Numbered from the stretch's first letter, positions 19,565-35,760 are shown. The stretch: DNA of 64,000 nt from Phallus indusiatus (GCA_027605045.1 JAQFWX010000051.1:62001-126000); one strand, 5' to 3'. Notes: generated by a model from the letters alone, not told the origin. Program-made: numbers and translations.

Positions 19565-22308
19565 ATGAGTAGATTGTTGATCAAGAATCTTCCTGTCAAC
19601 GCCTCCAATGACTCACTCAGAACGCATTTCTCCTCAGTAAAACATCTTTCCCCAGTCATCACAGACGTTCATGTCGCTCGTAAAGCTGACGGAACTCCTC
19701 GTCGTTTCGCCTTTGTAGGGTTCAAGACCGAAGAGCAGGCTGCTGCTATTGCTAAATATTTTGACAAGACTTATTGGGGTAGCCAAAAAATAGCTGTTGA
19801 GGTTGTGCAAGTAGGTCATATTTTTCTCGGTGGGATACTTGATTAACAGATACAAGGGTGTTAAAAATGCTCCAACTCCAAGGCCCAACAAGCGACCTCG
19901 AGCGGAGAATACGACCAAGGATACTACTACAGCCGCCCCTTCCATGGGAGAGGAGAGCGTTGATCAACCACAACCCGCCGATATTTCGGACATGGATTGG
20001 CTGAAAGCTAAACTCCATCGGGGTCTCCAAGAAACGGAAACGGACACCAGAGTCTTCGAGCAATCCGACGATGAAGATAAGGCTCCAGACGGCAAAGACA
20101 AAACCTCCGAAAACGATCCTCCAGCTGTTACGTCTGCCGAGTTGTCACTGAATCCGACAGCCAGTACCAAACAAACCATCCTTTCAACTCGACGGTTATT
20201 TGTCAGAAATTTGACCTTCTCATGTAGCAGTGAGGAATTGAAAGAGTTGTTTGGCCAATATGGCGCAATTGAACAGGTAAGATGACAGTTTTTAATCTTC
20301 TTGATCTTCTTTCGTTTCGTCTGGCTATGATTGTAAATCACATAGGGACATCAGATTCCGTCAGGAATATGATGATTACCGGGATAGATAGTAGATATTA
20401 TTCTGAGCCTTTTCTTTTGAATTTATTCGCTTTGGCCCATGATACTCATTCCTTCTTTTATTTAGGTGATTAAATATCCTTCTCTGCTCGAATGATGTAT
20501 CCAACCATAGGGACATCAGACCGTCTTCCCACAGTGGAAGCGGGTTGCTGATTAACCGGGAACAGATAGTAGATTTTTTTCTGATTCATTGTTCTTTTCT
20601 CCGTATTCAAGTAGTCGCTAATTTATCTGTCTTCTGAAGGTTCACATACCTTTAAAATCGGATCATACATCCAAGGGTCTTGCATTTGTGTTGTTCTCAA
20701 ACCCTGAGGACGCTGTGTCAGCGTGGGAGGCTCTAGATGGCACAACTTTCCAGGGTCGTTTACTCCACATTCTCGCAGGCGTCGAACGTCGGACGGGTCA
20801 TTCAGATTCGAATAGCAGCAAGAACTTGAAAGAAGAACGCGCAGAAAAACGGAAAAAGGACTCGGGTAAAGACTTTAACTGGGCGATGCTTTACATGAAT
20901 GTGCAGTGCTTTGCTTAGCATTCATCATTGTACCTTCTGGGGCTGATATCATTACTAGAGCGATGCTGTTGCATCTTCGATAGCGGAAAGGCTCAATATT
21001 CCCAAGGCCGACCTCCTCGGTGCTTCGGGTGATGATGGCTCCAGCTCGCAGAACCCGGCGGTTAAGCTTGCCCTTGCCGAGACCCATATCATTCAAGAAA
21101 CAAGGCGATACTTTGAGGGTGTACGTACTGTGAATGGCCTATTAACTTTTTGTTGTCTAATCAAAGTCTAGGAAGGAGTCGTCTTGGAGACGTTTGCAAA
21201 ACAATCAATTCCAAGATCGAGGATTACAATTCTTGTCAAGAATATTCCCTACGGGACCACGAGCGATACCTTGAAAACTATTTTCGATCCTCATGGCGCG
21301 ATCTCACGATTGTTGATCCCACCTTCTGGCACGTTGGCACTGGTCGAATATGAACATCCGGAAGACGCAGCTCATGCATTTCGTGTTGTGGCCTATAAGC
21401 GATTGGGCAATTCCATCATCTACCTCGAATGGGCACCTGAAGGATTGCTATCCGAGAAATCAGCCAAATCCCATTCAGCAAACGCAAGTGCGGACGGTAC
21501 ACCAAAGGTTCTAGCTGAGCGTACAGATGTTGTCTTTAACGGCGCGTCGTCTTCGGAACCGTCAGTCCGCTCCGGAAACACCCTGTATGTCAAGAACTTG
21601 TCATTTAAAACGACATCCGAGCGGTTAGGAGAAGTCTTCAAAAAGCTGCCCGCGTTTACATTTGCTAGGGTTCAAATGAAACCCGGGCCGTCAAACCAGA
21701 AAGGGGCCCAGGAGAAGCTTAGTATGGGATACGGCTTCGTCGGATTCGCGGACAAGGAGTCTGCTCAAAAGGCTCTGGGAAGCATGCAAGGGTTCGTGCT
21801 CGATGGTCATAAGCTGTTTGTTTCTTTTGCTGGACGTGGGGCCGATGAAGAGGAGAGAAAAGAGACCAATATGGCTAAAGCCAAGACTTCGAAGATGATT
21901 GTGAAGAACGTCCCATTCGAAGCTACGAAGAAGGACATTCGGGACCTTTTTGGGTACGTCTGCGAATATAATATCGTTCAATACTTTTCATTAACTACCG
22001 TTATTCATAGCGTATATGGAACGCTCAAATCGGTCCGGCTGCCAAAGAAGTTCGACAAGCGTTCCCGTGGTTTTGCATTCTTGGAGTTCGTTTCTCGCCA
22101 GGAGGCGGAAAACGCGTACGCGGCGTTGCGGCATACACACTTATTGGGCCGTCATCTGGTATTGGACTGGGCCGGTGAGGACGAGCAAGACGTGGAGGAG
22201 TTGAGGCGTAAAACTGGAATTGGGTTTGGCGGTGGGGGCGACTTACCAGGTCGTAAAAGGAAGATAGACATGGTGTTGGATGATGAAGACGTCGAAGAAG
22301 AACACTAG
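19565..22308 (+). CDS. MRD1: multiple RNA-binding domain protein 1 (18S rRNA processing)
   Basis: Model: 19565-19810, 19857-20276, 20640-20900, 20959-21120, 21172-21953 and 22011-22308; 722 aa. Mrd1 (RBM19 in animals) is a nucleolar protein of the small-subunit processome needed for the early A0-A2 cleavages of pre-18S rRNA. Five RRMs are visible: the N-terminal one begins at residue 2 (SRLLIKNLPVNASNDSL...RRFAFVGF), then RRLFVRNLTFSCSSEELKEL with GLAFVLF, ITILVKNIPYGTTSDTLKTI, NTLYVKNLSFKTTSERLGEV with GYGFVGF, and SKMIVKNVPFEATKKDIRDL with RGFAFLEF. The linker NWAMLYMNSDAVASSIAERL followed by RYFEG before RRM3 is typical of Mrd1. The protein ends in a GFGGGGDLPGRKRKID tail. Intron 2 is 363 nt, far longer than the others, and contains an internal duplication. 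The ATG at 19565 is chosen over the one at 19561, which runs into a stop at once. Confidence 0.93.
20277..20639 (+). repeat. expanded MRD1 intron with internal duplication
   Basis: The 363-nt intron holds two diverged copies of a ~75-100 nt block: CATAGGGACATCAGA occurs near 20341 and 20510, ACCGGGATAGATAGTAGAT near 20379 and ACCGGGAACAGATAGTAGAT near 20556, each followed by a T-rich TTCTGA stretch. The spacing between copies is about 170-180 nt. The other MRD1 introns are 46-58 nt. Confidence 0.7.
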
Positions 22309-23135
22309 GACCCTGTCATATCGGACGGCGAGATATAATTGTTATTAACGATGTCGAGATCGACATGCTACTGGGTGTGGTGCCGAAGCAAATGCTCTGC
22401 CGCGGTAACCAAGCTCATCGCCACAGTCGGCCGCCAGCGCTATCACACGAAGCGATTATTGTTGGCATCAGTATCAGATTTTTTTGCGCCCTGGCTCGAG
22501 TGTCTTTACCCAACGTGCTCAAATCGAGTTCCTGCACTTGTTGGGATTGTGAACTCGTAGCGGGTGCCTTTCGTGTCATGGTTAGTTTCGCATGGTCATG
22601 TAATTACCCAAAAAAACCGCCTTTTCGAGAAGTAAATTAAGAGTTTTTATCCTCTCCGGGGAATGTTTCAAATGTAACCATGTACCCTTGAAACAAGCAC
22701 ACAATGCCGTACGGGCGTTAACGAGTCCGGAGACACCATTCGGACTGGTAACATGGAAATATATACGCTCAGCTCATCTCAGTCCTTTGTTATTTTGGAC
22801 AACATGGACCACTTGTTTTTGTTTTTATACTTCGTTGCATGCTGCCACTGACATTTCCGAGTCGTCCCGCAAAAAACCCTCCCAGTAATCGCGGCATTAC
22901 AGCCCCCCTTCGGAGTCCCAAACTTTCAGCGTCTAAGGTTACTATAAGGGAGCATCCATCAGCGTCGTTTCGTCCCCCAGCTGTACCGTCGTCAGCTTGG
23001 GCAACTTTCAACCGATCTTTTCTTATCCATTCGAATACTTATTGGGTACCTTCATACTTCCTTCAGCCAATTTTTACCGTCTTTATTCGACGATTCTTTC
23101 ACGAGTGCAAGCCTTAGCCGGAAAGGACTGTAACC
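22309..23135. other. intergenic region, MRD1 3' side and CLA4 promoter
   Basis: No supported gene. Pyrimidine-rich text and TTTTTATACTTCG precede the CLA4 start. Short overlapping open frames in this stretch show no family signature. Confidence 0.5.
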
Positions 23136-25959
<2,824 letters not shown>

Positions 25960-28900
25960 GCATTACCTTTTTTTTGATCCTATGTTCACCTCTTCGACGG
26001 GACGTTCTTTACCCTAATGACACACTTCTTTCTCCAACTCTCTCGTCCTTTTTATTTTTTTTCATTGTTCCAATATCTCTCTGAGTCTAAATACTGTCAC
26101 CCGAATATCAATATTATTCATTTCTTTTTTGGTATCACTATATGTAAATTCTCATAGCTTATCCATAGTATACAAGTGCTCGAATACTATCTTGAGGAAA
26201 GGCTGAACCACGCGTGCGTTCGAACAATAGGAATGTATTTTGTACCCGGATAATAAGGCGTAGAAAACTTCCTGTAAGATAGCTAGACATATACATAATA
26301 TTCAAAACAACATATTCTGTTTTTGTTTCCATATTTCCAACTGTTTTAGTTCGCGGCCCTGGACCGGTTTCTAGTACTCTTGTTGACACATTGCCTTTCT
26401 TTGCCTTCTCGTCAGTTTTAGAACTATGTAGCTATCGAAAGCAGCTTACTATTGTTCTTGCGTATGTGCCTCTTGGCATTGGAGGGATTGGTAAACTTTA
26501 CTCCACTGTTGACGGGAATGAGCTCCAGTAGCGCTAGCTGCTTTTAATCCGTTCGAGTCTCGACTCACCACGAACACTTGCAAGTATGGGTTTCCCCACC
26601 ATGGTGAATCCGGAAATGGACCTCTGCATTCATTTTATTTTTGTTGTTGCGGTGACTGCAGCCCAATACTGCCCAGGCGCACCGGTACCTCCATTCTTCT
26701 CCGTAAGGGACTTTGTGGAACATCAACAAGTACTTAAAGGGCTTAGGAATGAGTATGAGTTTATGAAGCATTTCAGAGGAGCTGGGTGATAGAGGTGAAG
26801 TTGGCGTTCAGCCTCTATTTAAGCTCTAACGGCCAGCACTTTTTTTGAAGACTACGTAACGAAATAATTATTTTCTTATCTTAAAAAAGCATTTGGTTTC
26901 ATGTTTCGCCATGGCATGGAAGGACAGAAACTTGGAGTTGCAAGATCGTCATTATATTCGCGAATCAGACTCGCGTGATGGCGCCCACTGCATCCGTTAT
27001 GTCCCCCAATTTCATTTCGTTTACATAGATTAAATCAATGTCTTTTTTCACATCACGAAAGGAGGGTATCTTGGGTCCAAAGGAAGTGACAGGGATCTAT
27101 TATCAAAAGTGGAACGCTCACTGATGTGCTCAAAGTTCACCGTTTGGCTAATCGAAATAAATGTGAAAATATCGCCTTATCTGAAGCTATGTATAATCCC
27201 ACTCCGTGTATACGACATTTCTGAAATTCATCAACTTATATAAAAAAAGCTTGCTTCGTCGGGCGCCAGCGACTCCAATCATAGAAAGTGTCAAATAGGT
27301 TGTCAGATACAGGATAAGACTAAGTCGAACGTTTATGAAGACTCGTTGAGTCGAGGCGGTGAGCCGGGCTTCCAGATATCAGATCTCACGTCTCCAGTGA
27401 TAATTCTTGCGATTCCGGATATACAAATAGGCGCATTTTCTGACGCAAAATCGCTAAGGATGCTAAGTACTTAAGTACTTAAGTTCTTGACATTGCATTG
27501 TAAAAGGGTTTTCTCTCTACTTCCCTGATATGGTAGTGAACGTGACTCCTTTTTCTTCTGATCACCGCCGCCTTAAATTTCGCCGCACAAATTGAGTGAT
27601 GCTCGACATCGTTGATTTGAATTACATGATTGAATATACATATGTACGAGCTATCCTTTAGGAAGAACGGATGAAATTATCAATGCATATACTTATTTGA
27701 AAAACAAATATGACTGTATCTCCTCGAAAAAATGAGCAGCTCTGACTGAATTCTTATTTTTGTCCTTTCAATATGTATCCTGATCGGACTGCATACCACG
27801 GTAAAGAGACAGACCGCGCGAACAACATGCTATACATCACGCCAAATCATGTCAGAGTTGGGTTCATTTTTTTTTTTTTTGATGAATTAGGCATCGTGAT
27901 TTGGTTATTTTGAGCCATTTTACAGCTTCGAGATCAGGCAAGGAAGTCTAAAAGGAAGTCTAAGTTGCGCGCTATGTCGACATTCTCGGCGGTATTTATT
28001 TTTTTTTCATGTAAACAATATTTTGACGCTGTCTTAATTTATTTAAATCAATATTATCAGACAGTGAAAAATCAAAGTAAGCGATGATAGGGATGCAGAC
28101 GTACAAAACGAGGGGGCATAGCGAAGGCAATAGAAGAGGGAAAGAGTCCGGCATTAATTTGAAGTTAATAATTTCATCTGCTATTCCATCTCTTTCTTCT
28201 CGTTTCTTTTGGAGTTTCTGGGACAGGCGATCAGGATCTATAATGCACGAGGGCAGCATAGGCAGTAGGTTTCACTCAGGGCCTAAACGTGAACATGTGA
28301 AGCTTTACTTGCGCTGTTTCAATTATCTTTTTTCTTTTCCTTCTCAAAAATTTCCCTGAAATAGCTTGTTTTGAGTCGACAAAAATTACGAGATTTATGC
28401 ATGTACGTACGCAGTATCATACGACGATTCGTGGACGAATAAGTTAGTTATAACATACGGTACTACTCACAAAACGCAATTGGTGAAAAAACAGAGCCAT
28501 AAAGTGCAATATCATCAACGTCAATAAGCTTCCTTTGATTCATGTCCTTAATACAGCCGACAATGCGTCTAACTCGCCCAGTGGACATCATGGCCAAAAC
28601 CTCCAAGGGTTTGTCATGCAAGTCACGCGTCACGCAGTAACTCCGTGTTTTGTATCGCTCGGACTTTTTCTCCAGCCCGCTGTTAGACGTTCAGTACCAT
28701 CATTGTCTTTTGCTATATTTTGTTGAAATCCCCTCTGACCCTTAAGCGTAGGAACCTTGAAATTTGCAGGACTTTTCATAGACCCTTCCAACTAAGTTGA
28801 GCTTTTCGAGTTTTTGAAATTCGCAGCTAGTGTTTTTTTTTGGCATACACAGAAGCTGCTCGTTCACGTCTTTTCTCCGAGGCATAGTGAGACCCTTCAT

Positions 28901-31023
28901 ATTCTCTCTTTGATTTTCGGAGTTTTGTCTCAATATCTTTTTCAGTACGACAAACGTCTTTGGGTTGTATTATGTTCCTCGACAAATGAGACCTTCAAGC
29001 TGCGGTTGTATTTTATTTCAAGTGTCGCGTCGGCGTGACAATGCTACACTGCATGCTCCTCATACCTTGTTCATGTTGTAACAATCCGTAAAATACATAG
29101 AATCTCCGAGAGCTTATCAGGAAGACGACTGTGTGGAAAGGAAGACCCCGATCAGACCACAAGACGAATGGTACCGGACACACGGAACAGGATTTACAAG
29201 AAGCTTCTATCACGACGAAGACAGGGTGCCATAGAAGAAGAAAGAGTAACGCGAACGAACGAACAGTCAAAATCAAAGTCCGGACGCGCAGGTCTCAGAA
29301 GCTTACAAGGTTCGCACACACACTCCATTTATATACATATGTAACCTGCACTTTTTTCTCCTCGGAGATCTTTCTTTGTTCTTCCCCTTTCTTTACTCTA
29401 AACTTAAACCAACAATCCAGACCGGTTCTAACAGAAACCAACCATTTAGTGCACCACCTGCAGCCTTCGAAATTGGGCAACCTTCTTGTTCAACGTGTTC
29501 GCGTTCGCAGCACTGGTGCTCGTCATTACCACCAGAGGTTATTATCTGCGCATAAAGTAAGTTCATTTGTATATCATCTGCACAGCAGAGCTGATTTTGT
29601 CACGCCGATAGCAGTGCGAATTACAATGCTGAGATTGCTGGAGCTTTTCGGATGTTACCTGTTCCCGCCTACCAGGACATTTGGTACACAACATTCCATC
29701 ATTCCTCGGCTAGATTAGTATCATCACGTTTTTCATCGTAAGTCAATCATGATTCATGAGCATGGCCAGCTTGTCACTGAACCATTAGCAAAGAGTTTAG
29801 TGAAATTCGCACATTTACCAAACACCGACTTATTTTAGAATGGTTCCACACGAGCATGACGGACATGAAAAACTACCGACGTTCCTTATCGAACGCGTAT
29901 TCAATCTCCTTCAGAGATATTTTAGCGCCTGGGAGAAGAAGTCGGCCAGGGGCGAGATATCGTAAGCAAACAGCCCATCATAAAAAGTACAGTTTTTATT
30001 CCTACTCTTTTAATATAGTGTATACTCTTGAAATAGACTGATTATAATTCTGCACTAAATTGATGTCGACCTTAATAGAATCATTCAATGACGATCCGCC
30101 CCAATCTATCTGAACGAAACACTCGCAAGATACCCACGTCGCGGCACCTAAAATCGGCATTGCCGATACCTCAGTTCACCTCCAGATTATTCAGCTATCA
30201 AGTTGCAAGTCATTTTCAGTTCACACACACGTTTTCAAGCTTGGAGATGCTAGAGTCCCGCAGTTAATCATTCTCCGCGTTTAGCCCTCCCTTGGTCCTT
30301 ATCTTGCAGGCTCAAAGATCCGGGTACCTTTTCTACCAATGAGGTCAGCAGTGTAAAGAAGCATGTTATTCCTTTTGCGGTAATGTTATCCAACTGGTGA
30401 CGGAGCAGTTCTGTTGACCCTTTTTAGGCATTCAATGCGATGAATTATGTCGGGATGAGCAATTTTACAAGGCAGTACGTTGGAGTAGAAACACGAGTCC
30501 CGACTAAGGTAACCTAGGAGATGGCAAATCATCTACTCAGTCGTCCGGCGCAAAATATCTCCTGAAGTTGAGCAGGAAAGGACATACCGGTGTAATGCGC
30601 CATAACTCCATTCATGTAAGTTTCCTCATATCACCTTGGAGGCTATTCTACAGTCAAATAATTTAAAAATTATCACAGGTTATTGTTCTTTGGTTTTTTT
30701 TTCGGAATTTGTTCAGATGAAATGGTCCGACATAGGGCAGTTGTTCACAATAAGACCTCCAGTCTAATTTAACATCTTGTTTCATCTCTGATTTCCAACC
30801 GTGGCGCAGTGTCGATCATACAACATCCCCACAAACGATAGAATTGACGCGCCAGCGCGGGTATTAATCCCATCCGAAGCATTATAAAATACAAGGATTG
30901 AGAGGATTGAGAGGATATAAAGATCGTCGCCTTACAGGAGCAAGAGAAAAACAAGACGATCTCATTGTCTATCTTACTCTCATACAGTCTTCTTTGAAAG
31001 CCTTACCCAACAAAAGTCACGAT
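25960..31023. other. gene-poor region after CLA4
   Basis: The first ~150 bp are CLA4 3' sequence. Three open stretches are the only notable ones: 26586-26789 plus (68 aa, starts MGFPTMVNPEMD), 27996-28259 minus, and 29131-29718 plus (195 aa, basic N-terminus MWKGRPRSDHKTNG). None shows a motif I recognise, and I saw no consistent splice chain linking them. A T(14) run is at about 27868. No tRNA or rRNA was found. Confidence 0.4.
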
Positions 31024-32090
31024 ATGCACAACCAGAACTATCTCCCAGACGAAGAATACCGGCAATTTCTGCTGTACCAACAACAACAGCAGCAACAGCA
31101 GCAAGGTGCGTATCTGCTGTGTGTTGGATGACATTGAGCACTCAGCTAGTTCAGCGGCCTCGTCGGGTCAGTATTCTGGCTATTGGCCTGCAGATCAGCA
31201 ACCAAATACAGCAGGTCATTATCCAAGCCAACACCAGTATCCAGCCCATCAGCTCGGTATGCGAATTGGTTTCTTCTTTTGTTGATGTGTGCTTAAAAAT
31301 GGTTAGCAGCTGCGCCGGGCTACTCTCAGACCGCAGGTTACGGAGGTACTTTCTGTTTTTCTTCAATACATGTAACTAGTTTAACTAACTATTATTGCAG
31401 GATATTATCCACATGGAACAGGTATGTTTTTCGTAATACGAAGATCACATATCTTACCTTGGCTATAGAGTATGCTCAAGGGACGTCGGCGTCTGCAGGA
31501 GGATATGGCTGGTCTCAGCAATGGGATCAAAACAGTCAATTAGGTCCTCAGCCGACTAATCCTTCGGGTGGTTCAGAACTGCATGCATATGTCGCTCTGC
31601 CATCCACTCCGCAATCCACTATTGACACGTATCTGTCGATAATTCAACTCTCAGAGTCTGAAGATAGCAGTCAAGGATCTTCCAAAAGTAAACGGGCGTA
31701 CCTTTGCAAATGGCCAGGATGTCCCAAAGCCGGAAAAGGAGAATCTTTCAAGTCCAAAGATAACGCTAGGGTACACGTTCATAAACATTTTGGCACGGAG
31801 AAGCTTTTTGAATGTATCATTCCGACGTGGTAAGTCTTAGGTGGATTTTCGCGTTACCATTGATTGTTTTAATTCGTTTATTCATAGCCGTAAACAATTC
31901 GCGTCAGAGGATGCGGCTAAACGCCACAGGGACACGAAGGACTCAAAGGCCTATACTTGTGCTGTATGGTACGTCCAAATAAACATTGGCTATGACATGA
32001 ATTCATGGATTCAATCCGATTTTTTTTAGCCTAACTGCTTTTGCAAGGAAGGACTATCGTGACTGGCATCAGTCACGATGCCGTAGATAG
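31024..32090 (+). CDS. Q-rich zinc-finger protein (ZF-A)
   Basis: Model: 31024-31105, 31146-31256, 31307-31345, 31401-31421, 31469-31829, 31888-31968 and 32030-32090; 251 aa, all phases consistent. The N-terminus is MHNQNYLPDEEYRQF followed by a poly-Gln run, then Gly/Tyr/Gln-rich text (GYWPADQQPN, PGYSQTAGYG, GYYPHG) resembling a low-complexity activation or condensate-forming region. Three zinc-binding units form the C-terminus: YLCKWPGC...FKSKDNARVHVHKH, FECIIPTCRKQFASEDAAKRH, and YTCAVCLTAFARKDYRDWH with final CRR. Two introns cut the second Cys codon (TG|C) of fingers 2 and 3. Likely a DNA-binding regulator in the nucleus; targets are unknown. A second gene of the same type lies at 58744. 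Exons 2-4 (111, 39 and 21 nt) are all phase 1 on both sides. Confidence 0.8.
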
Positions 32091-33032
32091 AAGTCTCAAA
32101 GCGCCCGAGCTCCCCATAGATAAATTCTTTTTTGGTCCATATATGCTCTATGAGTTTACATTTTTCTTGTCGTTAGAGATCTCTCATTTGAATACATTCT
32201 CGTTAATGTACATATATTTCTCATTTTTCAATCATCTTTCGTTTCACTGGTTTATTAGAGGTGCTCACATACGAAATTTTCAGTTCCTGAGCTGCAACGT
32301 CGAGTGTCTGAGTGTCAAATTTCCTGAAATTATATAAACGCTTTTCAATGATGGAGTGAGATCACGATTTGGAAACGATCAGAGCGGATTATTGAAGGAG
32401 AAGGCACCAGAAATAGATTCCGATGAGTTTTTTTTTTGAGTAAAAATTGAAGCGATGCTAGTAGAAGTAATAGTCATGTTATACCAGCATTTGTTGATGA
32501 ATAGAAGAACCACGGGAAGCATCAGTGAACTTATTATTCGGCGCGTTCCGGCGCAAAGGTATAATGCAAGCCAATGACTTGGTTAATTTGAAGGGGCGTC
32601 GAAGACTCCATTGTGAGTGACTGACCAATGACAGCGCTAGATCTGAGCATATCTATATATAGGTTTGGTACCCTATTGCAACTGAAATATGAGATTTGGA
32701 AACTGGAGAACGAGTTGTACTGGCATCAATCTACGGAATCTCTATCAAGTTTTCGAGTTCCAATGTAAACGTAATGGTTTGAAATGATTGTGATTATGAT
32801 CTAAAAAGCCTTTTTGTTCAACGTAAGTTGGGCCGATTCACATAAACATGGCAACTGTCCCGATACTTCTTATCCGACATGCGAGGACTTGCTTGATTCG
32901 AAAATGTGAAGCCTACGGCCATACATAAAAACTATCTGTGAAGGACATGTTTTATTATTTAAGGTTCACAGCTTATAGCCATCCTTCTTCCATCCACAAC
33001 TACTCCGTATACATCTCTGGGGTCTAAAAATT
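32091..33032. other. intergenic region between ZF-A and the forkhead-like gene
   Basis: No supported gene. Short open frames exist but have no signature. The last ~100 bp would be the promoter of the forkhead-like gene. Confidence 0.45.
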
Positions 33033-34042
33033 ATGATGGCCTCGCTCAACTCAAGCAACGTTGAATTCTCAAGCTCGGACCATACCGCCCTGACACCTTC
33101 CAGTCAGTTTATGTTTCCCTTTTCTCATTCTGAGAGTCTGACCTGAACCGCTAAACCGACTTGTTAGCAAGTTCGGAAGACCGAGAGTATGCAAATTGGG
33201 ACTATTATCCTCCAAATCATCATGTCAAGTTTCAGAGACTGAGTGAAAATGAGCGTAAGTTTACATTCTAGCATTTTCATGGAGAACAGTTTATTTTTCT
33301 CGCTTTAACAGGAAATACTCGTGAAAAATTAGGTTTAGACTCTATCAATTCCACGGATCTGTCCAAGAATCCGAGACGCAAACGTCCTTGGAAAAAATTG
33401 GTCATAGCAGCAATTTTGGGATCATCTCAACAGAAACTAACGCTGTCTGAAATAAAATACTCGCTGGGGAGGAGGTTCCCATTTCTTGTGGCAGAGATAC
33501 TAAAAGATGATGTGAGTATCATATTCACTGGTATTTTCTCAACCCTGAATAAACGTGATATGGTAAATGTAGAATGGAATAAGACATGCTCTCTCCGCTC
33601 AGAAACACTGCTTCGTTGTTGACGTTCGAACGGTTCCTCTTTCTGATGAAGACCATTATATCTGACTAGTTTCAATCCTAGAATCATCAGTGGTCTTACA
33701 CGCCCCAGCCGAAGGCACCCAAATTCAAACGAAACAAAAGTTCTAAGAAAACAGATCTTGAGCGAACTTCGACGATATTAACTTCGACAATATCAAATTC
33801 GACGGTATGTACTTCTATGATTGGCATAACCATTTGGCGATCTAACCGGCATTTTAATCCATCTGAATTTACAGATGGTTTCAGACGATTGTATTTTACC
33901 TCCAATCAAATTTCAAATACCCATTGGAAGTATTAATGGCGATGCTCCCGTCAAACTCCCGAGCTACCGAGAGCTCATCGCTACGATAGAATCTTGGCAT
34001 GCAAGAGGATATGATAATTATGAGACGTCTGTACGACCCTAA
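33033..34042 (+). CDS. divergent forkhead-type transcription factor
   Basis: Model: 33033-33102, 33168-33254, 33312-33511, 33573-33632, 33691-33804 and 33875-34042; 232 aa with consistent phases and 48-72 nt introns. The forkhead domain is read across three exons: RKRPWKKLVIAAILGSSQQ and KLTLSEIKYSLGRRFPFL correspond to the known (R/K)PPYSYxxLIxxAIxxSPxxKLTLxxIYxxIxxRFPYF segment, and NGIRHALSAQKHCFVVDV corresponds to [20 protein letters not shown]. The helix-3 signature keeps N-x-IRH-x-LS, but the preceding Trp-Gln are replaced by Asp-Asp at the exon junction and the PPYSY core is PWKKL. Downstream come a basic stretch (KFKRNKSSKK) and a C-terminal segment with no known domain. Probably a nuclear DNA-binding protein; the eroded residues make DNA binding uncertain. 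ATG at 33036 is an equally possible start. Confidence 0.7.
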
Positions 34043-35760
34043 AAGTTCAAATGGCGCCTTTAGAAGATATATCCTCATTTTGAGGATGATCTTTGTCTCT
34101 ACTAGTAATAAATTTCGCTGAGAAGCGGCATTTACATTGATCACCGGCACCGTCCGAGGTGACCTACTCATAGGCTACTCTGCGACATTAAGTAAGAGCA
34201 AGAAATATGAATAAAAAGTGGCTCGTCGTCAATGTCCTCAGAGTTGACAGGGCATATAAATTTGTTCTGTGGTTTATCGGGTAATATGTAGAACTTTCTA
34301 TCATGATGTAAGAAAATATGAGAGGATTCCACACGGGGCGACCTTTTTTGGTAATTTTTACCACATGACTTCTTTCACGTTCTTTGGCTGAAGAGAAAGT
34401 AAGCGGACAAAGTCCGATGAACTATAATCGTGAAACTAAGCGGTAATCCAGATCTCATTTCGTCTTCTTATTATTTAAATCTGAAAACCACTTTCGATTA
34501 GAATCGATTTACATTTTTTATAAGTAAAATACTGAAATATTCGGCTACATACGTCAAGTTATTAAACTGATGATGGAGAAACAACACAAGATCACAAACG
34601 TGCCAGGCCCCCCCAAAAGAGGTAATTCTAACGGAATACATATATATTTTTAAATAAATCTTAAATTCGGTATTCCATGTTAAATTTAATATGGCTAAAA
34701 AAGTTTTCCGTTTTCTGTTGTTATGTCCACGTTTTCCGCTCAATGGACGATTATCATCCGTTTGGGAAATCACTCTACCTTTACACACCCGTGTTTGATA
34801 CAATCTAGATCTTATATCTTCAGCCCATATTTAACCCAATTTATATATTCAAGTCTAGGGCGCTCGCGTGTGCACAGTACGAGGCACAGCCTCTGCCAAT
34901 CCCATGAGTTATCGATCTGTTTATATGGGTCAGGTACCAATTCGAAGCCTGAGACACATCCTCAACCATTCGAGTTTGAACAACTTTGTTGAGGATGTCC
35001 CACTTTATTGTGATTGTTATTAGCAATCCGTGCAGAACGGCGTAAATTGACAGAGTAACAAAGACACGAATCTGTTAGACCTCGCGCAAGTTAGGTACAT
35101 TGATATGAAATGTACGATGGTCACATGTTGGGACGGCTGTATTACAGCCTGAGTGTATAGAACGAAGTCACGGTGGTCCCTCGAAGTCATTGGCAAAAGT
35201 TTGCGATGGGATATCAACGTGTCATACCATTGGGTACCACGAATATGAATAAGTGGATGAAAAGAATATCCCACAGACTTCTTGAAGTTGAATCTTAAAA
35301 CGACAAGGGAATGTCCACACAGCCACGAAATGGAGATGACTCAATTTGATTCATGCGGCGCCAATACTCTGGACTAAACTGGCTTTGCTCCCGACCATGC
35401 TGCATCTATCACTGCCCATGTGCTTCTGCTTTCTTTTTCCTGAAAATCGGATTATCTCTCCCGGTTTAGGGAGGTGATCGTGCTTCATTGGTCTTACGCC
35501 ATCGCTACACTGCCAGAGAATGTCGTTTTTGGTGAAACGTATAGTACACGTCTCGTATACGGTTTTTCAATGGTGTCATCTTTCTTTATGGTTCTATTTA
35601 AAAAATTATCAGAGAAAAAAATGGAACGATCTCGCGGTATCGCACATCCATCCTATAAGACTGCCCTCTTCTCAGACTTGCACTTACGCCCGCATCACTA
35701 ACGTCCACAAGGATCCGCTCAGATATCACTTAGAGCTACTGGTAACTCTCTTTGTCCAAA
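34043..35760. other. region without supported gene
   Basis: Several short open frames on both strands (for example 34723-34992 plus, 35020-35274 minus) show no motif. The stretch 35080-35280 read on the plus strand gives peptide-like text (SLEVIGKSLRWDINVSYHWV) between stops, which may be a decayed coding sequence. Confidence 0.35.
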
